DNA of 9,899 nt from Planctomycetaceae bacterium. Its GTDB lineage: Bacteria; Planctomycetota; Planctomycetia; Planctomycetales; Planctomycetaceae. Positions 7,283-9,899 of the stretch are shown in pieces; within the stretch, counting starts at the first letter, position 1; every line of letters starts with the position of its first letter. Under the pieces are notes generated by a model. That model did no database searches and was not told the origin of the DNA. It saw only the letters and a program-made list of their open reading frames with translations. The DNA is taken from NCBI GenBank assembly GCA_016795125.1, contig JAEUIG010000022.1:1-9899 (forward strand), written 5' to 3'. The position numbers were made by a program, and so were the translations under genes.

Positions 7283-8620
7283 CTAAGCCAGCATGTCGGT
7301 GCGGACCTTGCCGCCATCACAGATTTCGATGGGACGGTCGCCCGGCGCCATCAGTTCCTTGTCGGCCACGATGCCGAGGCAGTGGTAGACGGTTGTGAAC
7401 AGGTCTTCGACGCCGATCGGGTTCTCTTCGGGTTCGCTGGCCGTGGCATTCGAACTGCCGTAGACCACGCCCTTCTTGATGCCGCCGCCCGCGAGGACGA
7501 CGCTGAACACCTTCGGCCAGTGATCGCGGCCGCCCGTGCCGTTGATCTTCGGCGTACGGCCGAACTCCGAGGAGACCATGACCAGCGTCTTGTCGAGCAT
7601 GCCGCGCTGTTCGAGGTCCGTCAGCAGCCGGTGGAACGCCTGGTCGAAGGCCGGCATCTGGTTGCGGAAGCCGGCGACGATGCTGTCGTGCATGTCCCAG
7701 CCGCCGTAGGTCAGGTTGACGAGCCGCACGCCGGCTTCGACGAGCCGCCGGGCGAGGAGCATGCGCTGACCGGCCGTGTTGCGGCCGTACTCGTCGCGGA
7801 GCGCGTCGGGCTCCTTCGAGATGTCGAACGCCTGGCGGGCTTCCGGCGAACTGATCAGCGAGTACGCGCTCTCGTAGAAGCTGTTCATCGCCGTGATGTT
7901 GTCCGACTGCTCCTTCTTCAGGAAGTGGGCGTTCACGGCGTCGAGGGCCGAACGGCGCGTCGCGGAGCGGCTGTCATCCACCCCGCTGGGAAGGTCGAGG
8001 TCGAGAACCTTGAAGCCGCCGTCGGCCGGGTCGCTGCCCAGCGAGAACGGAGCGAAGGCCGAACTCAAGTATCCGCTGCCGGCGAACTCGGAGGGCATCC
8101 CCGGGACGCAGACGTACGGCGGCAGGCTGTTCCGGCTACCGAACTCGTGGCTGATGACCGAGCCGATGGAGGGAAACTGCAGCGCCGGGCTGGGCCGGTA
8201 GCCGGTGAACATGTTGTGCGTGCCGCGCTCGTGGGCGGCCTCGCCGTGGGTCATCGAGCGGATGACGCACAGCCGGTCGGCAATGGAGGCGGTGCGGGGG
8301 AGCGTGTCGCCGAACTCGACGCCGGCCACGTTCGTCTGCACGCGGCCCATCTCGCCGCGGTATTCGATGGGAGCGTACGGCTTCGGGTCGAACGACTCCT
8401 GGTGGGCCATGCCGCCGGGCATGAAGATATGGATAATGGATTCTGCGGTGCCCTTGAAGTTCTGGTAGTCCTTCAATTCGGCGGCTGCGCGGCGAGCGAG
8501 CAGTTGCGGCAGCGTGAGTGCCGTTCCGGCGAGCATTCCGACCTGGAGAAAGCCGCGGCGGGAAAGCCGCGAAAAATGGGCCGGAGAACAGCCGTGACCG
8601 CGAAGACCGGTAAGCGACAT
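7283..8620 (-). CDS. DUF1501 family protein with twin-arginine signal
   Basis: 445 residues from the ATG at 8620, the usual size for planctomycete DUF1501 proteins. The frame is open to 8740, but 8620 has a GGAG eight bases upstream and places the twin-arginine motif SRRGFLQVG (Arg21-Arg22) near the N-terminus, followed by a hydrophobic stretch and an Ala-rich cut region near 43-47. Family signatures in order: IHIFMPGGMAHQESFDPKP at 63-81, MTHGEAAHERGTHNMFTGY in the first third, LTYGGWDMHDS at 303-313, SSEFGRTPKINGTGGRDHWP at 350-369, and NPIGVEDLFTTVYHCLG near the end. DUF1501 resembles the alkaline phosphatase/sulfatase fold superfamily, and the conserved Asp/His pairs (D309, H311, D366, H367) could bind metal; this is inference, and the substrate is unknown. 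Tat export suggests that the protein folds, perhaps with a cofactor, before leaving the cytoplasm. It is the first gene of the minus-strand cluster, with a promoter candidate about 220 bp upstream. Confidence 0.95.
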   Translation of the reverse strand: MSLTGLRGHGCSPAHFSRLSRRGFLQVGMLAGTALTLPQLLARRAAAELKDYQNFKGTAESIIHIFMPGGMAHQESFDPKPYAPIEYRGEMGRVQTNVAGVEFGDTLPRTASIADRLCVIRSMTHGEAAHERGTHNMFTGYRPSPALQFPSIGSVISHEFGSRNSLPPYVCVPGMPSEFAGSGYLSSAFAPFSLGSDPADGGFKVLDLDLPSGVDDSRSATRRSALDAVNAHFLKKEQSDNITAMNSFYESAYSLISSPEARQAFDISKEPDALRDEYGRNTAGQRMLLARRLVEAGVRLVNLTYGGWDMHDSIVAGFRNQMPAFDQAFHRLLTDLEQRGMLDKTLVMVSSEFGRTPKINGTGGRDHWPKVFSVVLAGGGIKKGVVYGSSNATASEPEENPIGVEDLFTTVYHCLGIVADKELMAPGDRPIEICDGGKVRTDMLA

Positions 8621-8628
8621 CACTTTAT

Positions 8629-8632
8629 CTCC
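8629..8632 (-). promoter_or_regulatory. Ribosome binding site deciding the DUF1501 start
   Basis: GGAG on the minus strand, eight bases before the ATG at 8620. It supports this start over the in-frame ATG at 8740, whose extra 40 residues (Cys- and Arg-rich, no signal character) would bury the twin-arginine motif. Confidence 0.7.
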
Positions 8633-8838
8633 AGTGGGGAGGGGGCTGGCGGGGCGGCGAGCCTGACGCCCTTGCATCTCGACGGCATGGCAACTGAGGT
8701 CAAAGCAACAGCTGTGCCGTTTCGACTCGACGCAATTCAATGGCCCGTGGGGACGGATGCGCCTCCATTCGTCCTGCAGGAGGCGGCGGGGAAGAACCGG
8801 CCTGTTTCACAACAAAAAGACCGGTTCCAGTGGATACG

Positions 8839-8866
8839 ACCATACCCTCCACGACTGCGTTGTCAA
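8839..8866 (-). promoter_or_regulatory. Candidate sigma-70-type promoter of the DUF1501-led cluster
   Basis: On the minus strand a perfect -35 box TTGACA (8861-8866) is followed, after 16 bases, by TATGGT (8839-8844), which matches the -10 consensus at four of six positions. Transcription would begin near 8832 and give a leader of about 210 bases before the DUF1501 start codon. Both the spacing and the location upstream of the first gene of the cluster fit. Confidence 0.45.
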
Positions 8867-8917
8867 GGGGGGCGATTAAGGGTGACTGACCGGTGTTTTC
8901 CGGAGGCGAACCTGCAC

Positions 8918-8948
8918 TTGACAGAACTCACGATTTGTCCCGGCTACT
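8918..8948 (+). promoter_or_regulatory. Weak promoter candidate for the lipoprotein gene
   Basis: A perfect TTGACA at 8918-8923 lies about 100 bases before the lipoprotein start. The best -10 partner I find is GCTACT at 8943-8948 with a 19-base spacer, which matches the consensus poorly. The -35-like box is clear; the pair is doubtful. Confidence 0.25.
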
Positions 8949-9019
8949 ACTGGACTTAGGGACACAACGGGCGTAGTCTGTCTGCTGTGAATTTTGAGCG
9001 AAGCCTCAGGAATCCGGAC

Positions 9020-9899
9020 ATGCAATCTAACACCCCGACGTTGCGGCAGAGTTCGTTGAAAAATGACAGCGCACGCAACAAATCCACCCGCTGGCTGGCG
9101 ACCGCCACGGTGGCAGGCATCCTGTCGGGATGTGGCGGATTCGGAGCATCGGCCCCCTCAGAAACGGCCGCGACCGATTCGGCCGCGCAGGAACCTGCGG
9201 GCGATCCCTCCGGCGCAGGTGGTCCGGCGATCGTAATGTCGGCTCCCGGCGGCGGAGTCGTGGTCGACGACGGCCTGGATTCCAAGGGACCTGCGGCAGC
9301 GACTCCCGTGGCCATGCCCACGGGCGGACCGGCTGGCGCTGCGTTCCCTTCAGGCGGCGCAGGGGCGCCAATTCCTCCGGGAATGGCTGAGGCCCAGCAG
9401 GCAGGCGCTGTTCCCCCGACGGCCGCGGGAGTGCCGGTGGCCGGCGCGCCTGCCACAACCGTTGCAGTCCCGATTCCGGCAGCACCGGTCGCTGGTACGC
9501 CGGGCGGACCCGCATTCGCTGCCGGAGCACCTCCTGCGGTCGCTCCGCCGGCCGTTCCAACGACGGCGGCCGATTCGTTCGCCACGACCTCCGCTGGTAA
9601 CGTACCTGTAGCCGCTCCTCCGGGCGCCGTGCTGGGGGCGACGCCGCCGCCATTCGGAATCGGCTCTCAGGAAAACGGGCAGACGGCCGCGCCGCCGGTC
9701 GTCGTCGCCGCTCCTCCCGCCGGAGCACGCCGCAACAAGAAGGGGGACGATGACAGTCCTGTTCCGGGCGAAGCGCCGGCGCCGGTCTATAACCCGGCCG
9801 CTGTGCCTGTCACGGCCGGATTCCCTCCCACCGCGGGAGGAATCCCGGGAGTCAACGTCCCGTTGGCCGGCGGTGCGGCGTTCGGCACGGGCGCCGATG
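9020..9899 (+). CDS. Ala/Pro/Gly-rich lipoprotein, 3' end outside window
   Basis: My plus-strand translation is open for 293 codons from the ATG at 9020 to the window edge. AGGA at 9008-9011 lies eight bases upstream. Residues 1-38 form a lipoprotein signal: a basic N-region (SARNKSTRW), a short hydrophobic stretch (LATATVAGI) and the lipobox LSGC with Cys38. Everything after it is low complexity, dominated by Ala, Pro, Gly, Val and Thr, with one short charged patch (RRNKKGDDD) near residues 240-248. No domain is recognisable in the part that is visible; a folded domain may lie beyond the edge. A membrane-anchored, extended linker or envelope-spanning protein is plausible. It diverges from the DUF1501 cluster, so a functional link is possible but not shown. 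The antisense strand is also open here, but the lipobox and ribosome binding site favour this reading. Confidence 0.75.
   Translation, partial: MQSNTPTLRQSSLKNDSARNKSTRWLATATVAGILSGCGGFGASAPSETAATDSAAQEPAGDPSGAGGPAIVMSAPGGGVVVDDGLDSKGPAAATPVAMPTGGPAGAAFPSGGAGAPIPPGMAEAQQAGAVPPTAAGVPVAGAPATTVAVPIPAAPVAGTPGGPAFAAGAPPAVAPPAVPTTAADSFATTSAGNVPVAAPPGAVLGATPPPFGIGSQENGQTAAPPVVVAAPPAGARRNKKGDDDSPVPGEAPAPVYNPAAVPVTAGFPPTAGGIPGVNVPLAGGAAFGTGAD

Larger units (their letters stand above)
8621..9019. other. Divergent intergenic region between DUF1501 and lipoprotein genes
   Basis: 399 bases without a credible gene, between two genes that diverge. It holds the minus-strand promoter candidate at 8839-8866, a plus-strand TTGACA at 8918-8923, a G-rich run on the plus strand at 8636-8656, and a weak 7-bp inverted repeat (8794-8800 with 8821-8827, 20-base loop). 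No tRNA, riboswitch or insertion-sequence end is visible. Open frames that cross it are extensions of antisense shadows. Confidence 0.7.

Noticed and set aside
4500..7286. A 928-codon open frame on the plus strand
   Set aside because: It is antisense to the PPC gene. Its translation is Arg/Asp/His-rich without any domain, whereas the minus strand has a signal peptide, PPC motifs and a ribosome binding site. High GC at third codon positions produces such shadows.
8636..8656. G-quadruplex candidate on the plus strand
   Set aside because: Only three runs of three or more G are present; the fourth is GG, so a stable three-layer structure is doubtful.
8621..8740. 40-residue N-terminal extension of the DUF1501 protein
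   Set aside because: It would bury the twin-arginine motif; GGAG before 8620 supports the shorter form.
8794..8827. Leader hairpin or riboswitch upstream of DUF1501
   Set aside because: A 7-bp stem with a 20-base loop is weak and no known riboswitch core is recognisable.
7271..8959. A 562-codon open frame on the plus strand
   Set aside because: Antisense to DUF1501, whose family motifs and Tat signal are clear; the plus-strand product has no recognisable feature.
8956..9585. A 209-codon Gly/Ala/Pro-rich open frame on the minus strand
   Set aside because: The opposite strand has a lipobox, a well-placed AGGA and a frame that continues to the window edge. The repetitive composition on the minus strand is explained by the complement of Ala/Pro/Gly codons. 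It remains a lesser alternative.

Overview
The window is GC-rich bacterial DNA that reads as part of a planctomycete genome (Planctomycetota). The evidence is a one-strand cluster of families that are strongly expanded in that phylum: a DUF1501 protein, a PPC-domain envelope protein, a PSCyt2/PSD1 (DUF1549/DUF1553) protein with bacterial Ig-like domains, and a PSCyt1 cytochrome c domain fused to WD40 repeats. The assignment rests on recognising motifs; no search was run.

Layout. Reading leftward on the minus strand, in transcription order: DUF1501 protein with a twin-arginine signal (8620 to 7283); a 140-bp gap holding a perfect 14-bp stem hairpin (7237-7268); secreted PPC-domain protein (7142 to 4662); a 278-bp gap filled by a mirror-symmetric array of six hairpins (about 4446-4635), which looks like an interspersed palindromic element; PSCyt2/PSD1 protein with two heme-binding motifs (4383 to 1957); a 192-bp gap with four short GATTGYG repeats; and a PSCyt1-WD40-coiled-coil protein (1764 to beyond base 1), cut by the window edge. 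A 399-bp divergent intergenic region (8621-9019) separates this cluster from a plus-strand gene for an Ala/Pro/Gly-rich lipoprotein (9020 to beyond 9899), also cut by the edge.

How the genes may work together. All five products carry export signals (one Tat-type, three Sec-type, one lipoprotein), so the region encodes envelope proteins. Three potential c-type heme sites are visible across two of them (CGSCH; CNSGSCH and CAQCH), which points to a redox function outside the cytoplasm, next to a predicted DUF1501 hydrolase-like protein and an adhesion- or scaffold-like PPC protein. The biochemical role of this gene set is not established, and no substrate can be read from the sequence. The gaps of 140 to 278 bp mean that a single operon is possible but not proven.

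The most unusual structure is the six-hairpin mirror element between the PPC and PSD1 genes. The longest plus-strand open frames (for example 4500-7286, 7271-8959 and 103-1785) are antisense shadows of the real genes and are not annotated.
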